From Pomphorhynchus laevis (taxonomy: Eukaryota; Acanthocephala; Palaeacanthocephala; Echinorhynchida; Pomphorhynchidae), in contig WNNJ02002675.1 of assembly GCA_012934845.2 (NCBI GenBank), positions 19,762 through 83,761 on the forward strand: a stretch of 64,000 nt of DNA, read 5' to 3'. Each line of letters starts with the position of its first letter. Position 1 is the stretch's first letter. Under the pieces are notes generated by a model. It did no database searches and was not told the origin of the DNA. It saw nothing but the letters and a program-made list of their open reading frames with translations. The position numbers and the translations under genes are program-made. Positions 22,561 through 35,400 of the stretch are shown in pieces.

Positions 22561-23257
22561 GTGAAGTTGTTATTATTACCCTTGGAGCTTATAATAACAT
22601 AAAATAGGTTATTAATAACCCAATATTTATAAGTAGGGAATTATCTAATACCCTCGCATATAGTTATTATATACCATGTGCATAATCGGCGATCAATTTG
22701 GACAATTAAACGTTTAATTAATTGTATTAAAAACATTTAAAATCTGATTTTAGAGATCTGAGTTCAAGTAAACCTTTTAAGCTAGTCTGATAAATAAATT
22801 AAATCTATTTGAGAGCAGTTGCATAGTTTAATTATAACTAATAACAATCAACAAAAAGCGTATTTTTCTCAATCTTTTCGTTCAAATCAAACTGTTTTGG
22901 TTTTTTTAATTAAAATTCCAGGATACTTTAACCCAGTTTGATATAACAACCTTGTAATACACTCTATTGATAAGTCACTCAACGAAATTACTTACATGCG
23001 CGCAACTTTTAAAAAACGATCATTTTTAAATAGAAATTGTATTTTAATATTTTAATGATATCAAATTTCCTTTCTAATGCAGAGGATCAGCGCCGAAATT
23101 CAGATGGGCAACGCTTTCTGCTTGCGGGAGTGCATGGACGATCCTGATATACATTTGTAGAAACATGTTTAGACTGAGAGTTGTATTTTATTTTTAAATT
23201 TAGCAAACGAATGATCAAACGAATATTAATTATTATATTAATTATTTTTTATGATAG
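22561..23257 (+). other. 5' flank of EIPR1; no definite gene
   Basis: AT-rich. A splice-acceptor-like TTTCCTTTCTAATGCAG ends at about 23,082 and is followed by a GC-richer stretch (to about 23,160) that could be a 5' UTR exon of EIPR1 or a terminal exon of another gene. Two frames are open for 20-40 codons and neither is recognised. No convincing promoter was identified. Confidence 0.35.
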
Positions 23258-23428
23258 ATGCTCAGAAAAGCGTTTGTTCCTGCCCAGATTATACTCGATC
23301 ATGAGGTAGTATATTTTAAGCATATCAATGATAATAGTTGTTAGATCAGTTGTTTATGCGCCCAAGATGCAAACTTCGGGAATATTCGATTTATTACCGG
23401 TACAAATAAGCTCGATGGTTCAAATTCA
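23258..23428 (+). CDS. EIPR1: EIPR1 exons 1-2
   Basis: Exon 1 (23258-23305) encodes MLRKAFVPAQIILDHE and ends GAG|GTAGTA. A 39-nt intron (23306-23344) ends TTGTTAG. Exon 2 (23345-23428) encodes ISCLCAQDANFGNIRF then ITGTNKLDGSNS and ends TTCA|GTAAGT. It aligns with the human N-terminus around YGLEFQARALTPQ and AIRFLVGTQSLK. The ATG is the first in frame, but a further upstream exon cannot be excluded because the human protein starts a few residues earlier. Confidence 0.75.
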
Positions 23429-26400
23429 GTAAGTTGTTTAGTTATTTAAAGACAACTTTGACATGTGCGATGTTAACTAGAGGTGCGACGATCAATTATA
23501 ATATTACATATAAATCAAATTTTGACATTTTGTAATTTTAACATTCTTTATACGCTGTCGACTCTTCCTTTAACAGAATTTCGCATAATAAATTTTTAAA
23601 ATTGCGAAATCGTTTATACATATTTTTGAAAATTTGAAGTAAATGTATAAAAATTAAATAAGAAATAAGTAAAAAAATCAGCGTTAGTTTACTTCTAAAA
23701 ATTTAAGATTATAATTTTATTAAATAATAAATAAATAATTAAAGGTTTACAATCTGAAAGGATTTAATAGTAATGATTCTTTAAAGGTCTAAAGCTGCCG
23801 GTCCTCTCTGACGTCTAGTAGTGACGAATAGTATGCTGATCGTTGAGTGTAGTCCAGTAAAGTACCGACAGCAGTTTTTAACATACTGCCGTATTCAAAT
23901 GGTATCCTGACTGTTGTTATCAAGCGTATTTGATGCAATCTCAGTGATATATATGATATTGAACCGGTTGTTCAGAGGATCACCCATTGATGATGCTATC
24001 CATTTGATAATATTAATTAAAATCGTGATAATAATAAAATAAACACAATTTATTTCGAAGCTTTCGGATAACCCTTCTTCAGCAACAATTTCAAAACACT
24101 TCTGTGTGAGTTAGAAAATTACACGTATATATACATTGAATCCGGAAGAGTTTTGATCAATTTTCTTATTAGGGTAAATGGTATATATGTTCTGTGTTGA
24201 TTTGTTTATCTGCCATTAGTTGACCTATCCAAAATAGTTCTTTTCGTTTTCGCTTTTCCGTATCGTCCATGTTTCCGTCAAGAATTGTAGTTTTCATCTG
24301 ATGTTCTGGATATTCAATGCAGTGTCGTGCTGCCCCATCGTTTTTAAGTCGTTTATGAGCAATATCCGATCGTCTGGTAAGAGCCCTTATGTTCATCTGT
24401 CCACCTGTTTGACCAACATAGGTTGCTGAACATTCAATGCATTTACACGCGTAAACTACATCTTTGCTTTTGCTGTTGAAATTACCTCGTATCTTATAGG
24501 ATAGTTCCGTTTTTGGATTATGAAACTTAGTGCACATCTCTATTTCCTTACAGCACTTGCACTTCTTATCATTACACGGTTTGCTTTCACCTGATTGATA
24601 CTGTTGATCAGAGTTAATTATCTTAAGAATAGTTCTCTCTTTCTGAAGAGCTATTTGTGGCGTCTTTATGCGTTTACTGCTAGGATTATCAAGATGGCTC
24701 AATGTCTTTGCAACATCATTTTGTAATCTATTAAGCGCTGGATGGTATATTAATTGTGCATAAAACTTGTTTTAATTTGCTTTTTCCTTTGCTTTCTTCT
24801 TCAAAATAGTTTCTCTCGACATACTGTCTACTTCTTGTAGTTGTCTTTGGATTTGTTTCATTCTGAATCCGCGTTCTTTTAATTCTTTTTAATCAGTTTG
24901 TGAATATTAATATTGTATTCGCTAGTCGTTAAGCATATATTTTTTATGCGTATTACTTCATTTTAAATAACTAACCGTTTTACTTTATCTGGCATGCAAC
25001 TTCGTGCATGAAGTAGAGCTCTGGTGCCCTCAAATTCGCAGTGTATAGTTGCTTGCTAGTTCTACGTCTAGAAATGTAACTTTTTCTTAAATTGCTTGTG
25101 TGAATTTTAGTTCACTTGCGGTATTTAAAGTTGTAATGAACTGTTCGAGATTTTCCATTTTATGCGTCCATACGATGAGGATATCATCTATGTACCGCCA
25201 ACATACTAACGGTTTATTTACAGACGTTTTAAGCATTAGTTATTCTATGTGAGCTACATAGAATCCAGCAAATACTGGGGCTACAAGGCTTCCCATTGCT
25301 GTACACATTTTCTGTGTTCAGATTGAAAAAGCCGATATTCGAAAAATCGCTTAACATAGCGCTCAAGCAGTCTATAAATGCTAAATCCATATTTGATGCT
25401 AAAAACTGTACTTCGATCATCAGCCCCATTATTACTCAAATATGCTCTGAACAACTCAGCAGTCATCATAAGTTGGACGTTTTAGAAAAGTGACGCTTTG
25501 AAGAAGAAACGTTTTGTTGTTAAGTTACGTTTTTGATATCACATGATTTTATAATTGGTACAAAATTATTAAAATGAACTATATAATTAACGAGCAATTA
25601 ATCTATTATGTTAAGTGATACATATTTAATGTATCTTTTTAACAATCGGTTTATCAATTGGTTAAATTGAATCCACAACCATATTTCAGGTATATTCCGT
25701 TCAAGTTAATGAAGAAAGGGTTTGCTCTGTTTCTAAGCTGCCACTGCCTGAAGGTTCAATTTCTCATATATCTTGCTCATATGAGGATTCAAACATCGTC
25801 GTTATTACATTTTCTAAGGGTAAATTTATTTATACAGACATCTTCTTATTGAGTTTAGTTCATGAGAACTTTGTAAACTCTCACGGTGTACTCTGGAAAA
25901 TTCAGCCTGACTTTTCCGATGCAGAAAAAATCAATTTAAACAGCGATTGTATCATTTGGTATGTATAAAAACCGTGTTTATTGAGAGAACACATAGTTAC
26001 ATTGCAAGTGATTTGTACGCGATAAAACACGATAAATACCCAAATCAAAACTTTTGAATTGTGCGTTTATTAGCTAACTTAACTGAGTCTACGTATTTTG
26101 TACTATATTTAAATTTTTAGCATTATTGCTAATTTATAAAAAGTACAATATACGTAGACTCAGTTAGCTTATCAAAGGCTATCAAAATCAATACCCGTAT
26201 AAAACAATATTTCTGCATTAATTCCAAAACAGAATTTTTAAAGCCAACAAAGAGAAAATAATAATACAGAATACGTGATTCAGTTAGTTGATCTAATCGT
26301 ATACTATTTATTAGTCAATTAATACAAAATTATTTTAAATCCTAACTCTACATATAAATTATATAAAATCTTATATAATTATTTATTATATATCTTATAT

Positions 26401-29400
26401 ATCACTATTTTTAATTTAAAAATAATATAAAATACCTAGACCCAGTTATCTGTTCTGATTAATTAAACTAGTATAAATGCATAAAAAGGCTAAAATATAA
26501 ATAATATTATTGAATATAAAATAATAGATAATATGCGATTAAATCAGCTTACTGAGTCTACGTAAAATAACAAATATTGTATTATTAAGTCAATTATATA
26601 TTAGTCAATTTATAAAATGTTTTATTTTAAATCCTAACTTTATATAAATATAAATTAAATATTATTTTTTTATTTATTGATAGTTTAAAATACGTCGATT
26701 GAATATATTATTGAATATATTTATTTGAATATAAATATATATTTATTAATTGAATATATCGATTGAATATGTCGATTGAATATATTTATTTATTAATAGT
26801 TAAATACGTCGATTTATTAAATACGTCGATTGCAATATTAAGATTTTATAATTAAGATTTTTATAAGATAAGAATTTTAAAAAATTTAATTTCCGTCGAT
26901 TGATTAATAAATAATATACGATGTATCTTTTTGTTTTGCCGTTAATCCCGTATGGAAGGGGAATCAGTTATCAATGTACGCGTTCTCGATTTCGCACGGT
27001 TGTGGGCCTAATCCGAGTGCAATCGAGCAGCTTGTAAATCCTTGTGTAGTGTGTCGAGCCATCGCTGCTTTGGTCGTCCTTTCGAACGTTTACCATCTAC
27101 TTGGATGCTCAGATTGGCTTTTACCATTGAGTTATCAGTTGCACGCAGAGTGTGGGCGAACCATCGAATACTGGTTTCTCGCATTTTTTCTTTGATTGGT
27201 GCAACACCGTACTGCTGTCGGATTTCGTCATTGTGCACATGGTCGAGGTGAGTTACACAACTCGCCCATCTCAGCATCTTAATCTTAATGACAGCGATGC
27301 AATTTTTGGTGTTTTTCGTAATTGGACCGCAACTTGGCACCATATTAGGTCACAAAATGGATTAAAATCTGATATGTTGTCTGTAATTTATTAGTCAATC
27401 AATAATATTTATTTTTTAAATCCTTACTTTATATAAATATAAAAATCATATTATTTTTTATATATAAATAGTTAAAAATACGTAGACGTAGTTTTAATAT
27501 CAGATTGTAATGGTAGCGCAATTATAACCTACATTATTTTGAGCTTTATAGAATATGAATTTGTTCATAACTGTTAAAAAATAAATTTAAATTATATAAA
27601 GATATGAAATATATGTTTCGATATATTGATGATATATGTGTGCTTTACTCAAACAATTTTTATTCAATAAGCGAACAAATTTATCCAGGTAGCCTCATTC
27701 TTAATAAAACCAATATTAATGATAAAGAAGGGATATATTTAGATACGGACATCAAATTATCATAATGATGACTTATGTACAAGAAACATATTTTTGTAAA
27801 AGGGTGTAAATCTAGGCATGAACATTAAATTAACAAGAAATCGTTAATTTTACAATTTTAAACTTTATAGAATATGAATTTGTTCATAACTGTGTAAAAA
27901 CTAAATCTAAACAATATAAATATATGAAATATATGTTTCGATACATTGATGATATATGTGTATTTAATTATAATAATTGTTATTCAATTAGTGAACAAAA
28001 CCAATATTGATAATAAAGAAGGTGTAAATCTAGATATGAACATTAAATTAACATCAATTAAATCTACTTTTAATTTATATCTTAAAGATGATATAAAAAA
28101 CATGGTATCGTAAAGATGTCATCTTATCATCCATAAAGATGATATCGTAAAGATGATATTTATATTGATGATAAAGAAGGTGTATATCTTGATATAAACA
28201 TTTAATTAACATTAATTAAAACTACTATTAATTTATATCGTAAAGGTGACATATTTAAATTTATAACGATATTTTTGCATGAGCATTCTTGCATACCATA
28301 TATAAATATAATACATTAAATCATGAAATTTTAAATAAAATTTAAAAATAAAATTTAAACTTATAGGATATCCTGTTGTTAAACTCATAATTATTTTACT
28401 TTACTTTGCAGATATTGGTATTTAATAATTAAATTCAAATATTAGTATTAGCATATATATTTACATTATAATCCCACAATAGAATTTTTAGAACACACAA
28501 AATTGATAAATAAATATATAAATATATAAGTCAATTTTTATGAATTGCCTAATAATATTAATAATTTGTATAAACCAAAATAAATTGCAATCAACAATGA
28601 AATAACCGACGACGTAGCTAAAAATAAAATTTTCTCTTAATATTTGATTTTTTTAAATTTCATAAATCAAATCAGCTAACTGAGTCTACGTATTTAATAT
28701 AATTATAAACTAAACAAAACATAATAATGCTAAATCAAAATGTAATAATTAAATAATAAAATTAATAATTGCTTTTAGATTTTTTATAATTTAAATCAAG
28801 TTAAATTAAAAAATTTAAATTTAAAATAAAAGTCATTTTTATAAATTGACTAATAAATAACAGATGTTGTATCAGAATAAGAATTAAAGGTCATCAGGAG
28901 GTACTGCTATGTTATCAGGTTTCGGCCCCTAACTCCTCTACCCAACATAGCAGCGGGGCCAAATACATGCTAATGATGTATTTCCTCTGAAATAACTATC
29001 TAGTATCTTATTCCAATGCAAAGTATATTATTTATTATCCATCCATAAAAATTTGCCACTTAAGAGTTTAAATTTATTCTTTATATTATTGTGTTGATTT
29101 ATATATTTTACTATTTTCTGCTTGATGTTATTTTTATAGTAACCTAGTTTAAAATATGTATCTATTAAATTATTTAAATGATTTTGAAGAAAGCCAATAT
29201 CATTACATATTGTTGCAATTCTTAAAATTTCATTATTTAATGTATTATATTTTATATTATATGGTATGCACGAATGCTCATGCAAAATATGTTTCTTGTA
29301 AATTTAAATATGTCATCTTTACGATATAAATTAATAGTAGTTTTAGTTAATGTTAATTTAATGTTCATATCTAGATATACACTTTCTTTATAATTAATAT

Positions 29401-32400
29401 TGGTTTTGTTAAGAATAAGGCTTTCTGGATAAAATTTAAATAAAAATTTGTATTTTTATTTCAATATGAACATTTGTAAAATATTCAGAAAACTAGCATC
29501 TTCTACTAGATTTCGTCTATTATTTATTAGTAAATGAGTAAAAAATGATTTCATTTAAAATTTCACAAGTAGTTTTTATCAACTTATTATATAAATAATA
29601 GAAAATCTTAGGATTAAAATATTAATATTCTAATGAAGGAATAGGGAATACAAAACATCATTAGAAATATATCCATCATGATTCTGTATTTATTTATTTT
29701 TTAATTACCAGGAACTATCAGGTGTTGTTAAACGACAACAGAAATTATTTTAATATTTCGCTAGTAACTACTAGCATCTTCAAAAAAATTTTTGAAGATG
29801 CTAGTGGTTACTAGCGAAATATTAAAATAATTTCTGTTGTCGTTTAACAACACCTGATAGTTCCTGGAAATTAAAAATGCTAAATAGCATAAACTGACTT
29901 TATGCTGTTTCGAATTTTAAGTCTCATCAATAGGGGCTGCTGCACAAAAGTCGAAACAGCATAGAGTCAGTTTATGCTGTTTTGTCTTCCCGATTCCTTC
30001 TATCAGAATAGAAATTGGCGGGAAAGTATGTCATCTGTTTAATTAAAATATTTATTTTTAATTTGTATGAAGTAAATAAATACCTAGACCCAGTTAAATG
30101 TGTTGATATATTTTGATGCTAAATTATCTTTTCATAGATTTTTGATGAAAACTGTATGCCACAGAAATATCGAAAATTAATCATAATGAATCTTTGCCTT
30201 TATTTGTTGCTAAATCAAATTAGCTAACTGAGTCTACGTGTTTAATACAATTATAAAATAAACAAAACAATAATGCTTAATTAAAATTTAATAATTAAAT
30301 AATAAAATAAATAATTGTTATAAGATTTTTTTAAATTTAAATCAAGTTAAAATAAAAAATTGTAATTTAAAATAAAAGTCATTTTTATGAATTGACTAAT
30401 AAATAACAAACGATGTATAAGATTAAGGATTAGAGGTTATCAGGAGGAACTGCTATGCTATCAGGTATCGGCCCCTTACTCCTCTACCCAGCATAACAGC
30501 GGGGCCAAATACGTGATTATATTGTATCTTATTCTAATACAAAGTAAATTATTAACTATCAATCCATAAAAATAAAAACATAATATTTGCCTAATGCTTT
30601 TAACAAATATTTCTTTATTTGTATTGAATAAAGCAACATGTAAGATTTGATGGTAATTATATCACGGCAAAATCGAATAGGTAATAACATAAACTATTTT
30701 ATTATAAACTTCATTGTTATTTTTTGGAAATGATAATGATAAAATAATGCTAAATCAAAATTAAATAATTAAATAATAAATGATTATCAAGTATGTTAAT
30801 TTAATGTTCATATAATATATATTAATATAATGATAAAACACTGCTAAATCAAAATTTAATAATTAAATAATAAATGATTATCATTTTTTGTAAGCGACAC
30901 GAGCTTGTAGCTCATTTGCTGCTGTTTGTTATAATAATAAATAATAAACAATTATATAAGAGTTTATACAATTTATAAGTTAAAATTTTAAATTTTAATT
31001 TAAAATAAAAATAAAAATCAATTATATGAATTGTATATAAATAGCATATATATGTATCAGAATAAGGATTATAGATCATCAGGAGAAACTGATGTTTCGA
31101 TCAAATTTAAGAATGAATTAATTATTTTTTAATTTATTTTTAAGGGGTTAAAAAAATTAAAATTCAAATAATTAAAAAATAAATAATTATAAATAATCAA
31201 TAACTGTATAAGATTTTTTATGATTTATATCAAGTTAAAATGAAAAATTGAAATTTAAAATAAAAGTTATATTTATGAATTGATTAATAAATAACAGACA
31301 ATATTTGTTTTAGTATTTATTATATAATATTTTTATTTTAATATGAACATTTGTAAAGTGGTAATATAATATTTTTGCTTATTGAATAAAATTTAAAAAG
31401 CAGTTTGTAATTAAAAAATAGTTAATCTCTGATTTTACAATAAAAAAGTCGAAACGTACGTTGTGAATAAAAATGCGATGACGATACGTCAAAACGTACG
31501 TTATGAAAAAATTTAAATTTTTTATTAAAAAATAAAATTTTTGTAATTTTTCACTAATGCAGTGAAAATGATTTAACGTTAAATTAAACAAATTAGATCA
31601 TATAACGTAGTCTACGTATTTTATACGATATATAAATATAGATAAATAATAAATAGTTATAAGATTTTATAGAATTTATATTTATATAAAGTTAAAATTA
31701 AAAATAAAATTTAAAATAAACGTCATTTTTATGAATTGACTAATAAATAACAGACGTTGTATCAGAATAAGAATTAGAGGTCATCAGGAGCAATTGCTAT
31801 GCTATCAGATTTAAGCCCCTATTCCTCGACCCAACTTAGCAGTTGGAACAACTACATGAAAATGGCATATTTCCTCTGATGAAATTGGATTTTCAAGTAT
31901 CTTATTCTAATACAAAGTATATTTTTTATTATCCATAGAAATGTTTCGTATAAGAGTTTAAAAATTTGAAATTAAAAATGAAAGTTTGTATGTTAGTATG
32001 TCAGTCTATTTATATTCGTATAAGACCAATATTCGTGTACAAAAAATTAAATATTTTATGTATTAAATATTTAATATAAATATTTATATTTTATGTATTA
32101 AATATTTTAAACAATCTAGTATATTATTCTAATACAAAGTATAATAAAACAAATAAATAAATAATTTTTACAGTAAAATAAATAATTGTTATAAGATTTT
32201 TTTATAATTAAAATAAAGTTAAAATAAAAATTGAAATTTAAAATAAACGTCATTTTTATGAATTGACTAATAAATAACAGACGTTGTATCAGAATAAGAA
32301 TTAGAGGTCATCAGGAGGAACTGCTATGCTATCAGGTTTCGGCCCCTCATTCCTCTACCCAACATAGCAGCGGGGCCAAATACATGCTAATGATGTATTT

Positions 32401-35400
32401 CCTCTGATAAAACTATCTAGTATCTTATTCTAATACAAAGTATATTATTTATTATCCATCCATAAAAATTTGCCACTTAAGAGTTTAAATTTATTCTTTA
32501 TATTATTGTGTTGATTTATATATTTTACTATTTTCTGCTTGATGTTATTTTTATAGTAACCTAGTTTAAAACATGCATCTATTAAATTATTAAAATGATT
32601 TTGAAGAAATACAACATCGTTACATATTGTTGCAATTCTTAAAATTTCATTATTTAATGTATTATATTTTATATTATATGGTATGCATGAATGATCATGC
32701 AAAAATATGTTTCTTGTAAATTTAAATATGTCATCTTTACGGTATAAATTAATAGTAGTTTTAGTTAATGTTAATTTAATGATCATATCAAGATATATAC
32801 CTTCTTTATCATTAATATTGATTTTATTAAGAATAAGGCTTTCTGGATAAATGTGCTCACTAATTAAATAAAAATTATTAGAATTAAATACACATATATC
32901 ATCAATGTATCGAAACATATTTTATATATTTATATAGTTTAGCTTTAATAGTTTTTATGAACTATTACCTATCATGTAAACACATTTTATTTGTTTAATA
33001 TATATGTCCCTACTTTTAAAAATAAAAATTTTTATACAATTTAGATTTAGTTTTTACACAGTTAAGAACAAATTCATATTCTATAAAGCTTAAAAACAAG
33101 TCAGCTATAATTGGGCTACTATTACCACCCATTGGAGCACCTTTTAATAGAATCAAATAGTATTAATGACTTAAGAGTGTGTGTTCAAACAGCTCGTAAC
33201 ATCTGGCTGGGGAATCTATCAATTATTTGATTTACTTCATAAAATTTTTAAATTAGCGATATAGGTATTTAATTTCAATAGATGACGAATATGACTTGAA
33301 AGTGCGTGTTCAAACAGCTGGTAACCTCTGGCTAGAGAATCTATCAATAATTGGTAGAATGCTAACTTCACATTAACGTTATGATTGAAGTGTAATCTTA
33401 AAATTAATATTTCATAAATAATCTAATATAATATTTCATTTTTTATTTCTTTTTTTAGTATTTATAAAAGTATAAATTCTTGTAAAAACTTGAATTTCGA
33501 TTTTGTGTGTCAATATAAAAAGATATCTCGAATTTTTTTCTTAAATATGTTTGAGAGATAAATAACGCATAATTTGATGATGAATGCAGTTGCATTTGAA
33601 AATTCATTAATTGTTTCCTTGTTCGTCAACTTATAAAAAAATAAGAAAAAATATAATAAAATATAATATACTTCAAAAATATAATAAAAATTTTATTTTT
33701 TTCTATTTTAAAGTAATTAAAATAAATAATTAATTTAAAAAATAATTATTTTTTTTAATTAATTATTTTTGGCGAAATAATTAATTTTATTGTTCAGGGC
33801 GTGTAAACATTGAGAGGAATAGAAAAAGAAATTATTGTTTACAAATTTTCAACTATTGCAATACTCTTTTTCAAGTTTTTTTGCGTAGTTAATTAGATCA
33901 AAGAGCTGAGTTATTATATACTGCTAGAGCTTTTCCGCGTTACGGCTTCCTCATTGGTTAATTGTAAGAATTTATTAAGACAATTTTTAACCTCGACAAA
34001 TTGTCTTATAAATTCTTACAATGGGCCACTAAGGAAGCCTTAACGCGGCGAAAGCTCTGGCAGTATATAATAATAACTAAGCTCTTTGATCTAATGAACT
34101 ACGCAAAATCTTAACAACATGAGGATGAGATATAAGCGGACATTTAACTCTAACTCTTTCAGGTGATATAACACTTGAAAAGGACTATATTGCAATAGTC
34201 GAAAATTTGTGAATGATAATTTCCTTTTTCTACTCATCTCGATGTTTACACGCCCTGAACAATTTAAATTCAACGTATCATTGGACAATTAAGTTTATAT
34301 TTGTCTTATTTTTAAATTTCTAGTAAAAACTATTTAAATTTATTAATTTTTGATATTTCACTATCGTTAAGTTGGAAGGTTTCCGTCTCGAGCGACCTCT
34401 AACAGGCACGCTGCATTTCCCCACTGCACTGCACAGCTTAAACGCTGCAAGAGGAAATTGGCAGCTCTTCGATCATCTGTTGCCACTACCAACATATTGC
34501 CCAGTTTTGTCAAAAAATTCGAAGTTATCGGCCCGGCAGCACCAATTGTGTCGATCGCCAACGCACAAAACTGGGAAATATGCTGGTGTTTCATTTATTT
34601 TAAATTGCAATTTTAAAGATTAAGATATTTTTCATATCAGACAATTCATAATTTTTATTTAAATAAAAGTACTTTATGATAAATTATAAGTTTTTTCTTT
34701 GTGGTACGAAATGGGAACCAAATACGAGTAATGACCTTTTGGTAGTTAGTGATTTATCATTGGAGATTTACGACATTCAGAATGGACTATCAGAAGTAAT
34801 GTTTCTGTATCTGAACGACGAAATCTTTTTATATCTTTTTGTATTTAGTCAAAGATTCACTTTGATACAGACTACTCATTATCCAATGCAGAATGGGATA
34901 GCTTGAGTATGGGATCGATGTTAGGTGTTGCTCATCAAAACAGCATAAGTATATTTGATATACGCGATGAGAAGTATAAGTTACTAATTGCAAGGCAATT
35001 ATGTATATTTTTATTCATTGCAGAGAAGCAATCCAGTTTGTCAATTCACATTCAAATCTTGTTCGAAGTATAGATTTTAATCCCGTCCGAATGTATGAAC
35101 TTGCAAGCTGTGGTGATGATGGCAAAACAAAAATTTGGGATACTAGAAACCATAAACGTCCTCTATTTCAACTTTGTCGACAAGGCCATTGGTAATTAAA
35201 GGCTACTTGTGACGTTACAGATTAAATTGAATTTAATATTTACTTAATGACTAACTACTTTATGCTTAGTAGAAGGAAACAAAACCCCTCTTACTGGGGT
35301 TTTGTTAATTTTATTATGTTTGATATGATATCAACTTAATATTATATTTAATATTAATATATTAATATTATATTATATTAATATTATTATATAAATATTA

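Larger units (their letters stand above)
25724..27876 (+). repeat. Left arm of ~2-kb inverted duplication
   Basis: Reverse complement of 59,352-61,373, nearly identical over EIPR1 exons 3-4, the intron start, a palindrome, a LINE tail and a PLE fragment. The outer border lies inside exon 3 (TGCTCTGTTTCTAAG versus TGCGCTGTTTCTAAG). The inner border runs into PLE sequence present on both sides, so it is only approximate. See findings. Confidence 0.9.

Noticed and set aside
32284-32438. Classical hammerhead ribozyme in the PLE module (CTGATGA and GAAA both present)
   Set aside because: The bases just before GAAA (GGGGCC) and just after CTGATGA (CCTCTA) do not pair, and no UH cleavage site with a stem I fits in any permutation I tried. 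A pseudoknot explains the conservation better.
34367-34594. EIPR1 or other host exon
   Set aside because: The frame is antisense and matches a retroelement C-terminal pattern, not a WD repeat.
35001-35023. A 21-nt intron (GTATATTTTTATTCATTGCAG) in EIPR1
   Set aside because: It leaves the wrong phase and creates a stop. The 50-nt intron from 34,974 with TTACTAAT restores the frame and matches the family.
35279-35307. Rho-independent terminator
   Set aside because: The hairpin with following T-rich run looks bacterial, but it lies in a spliced eukaryotic intron where such a signal has no known role.
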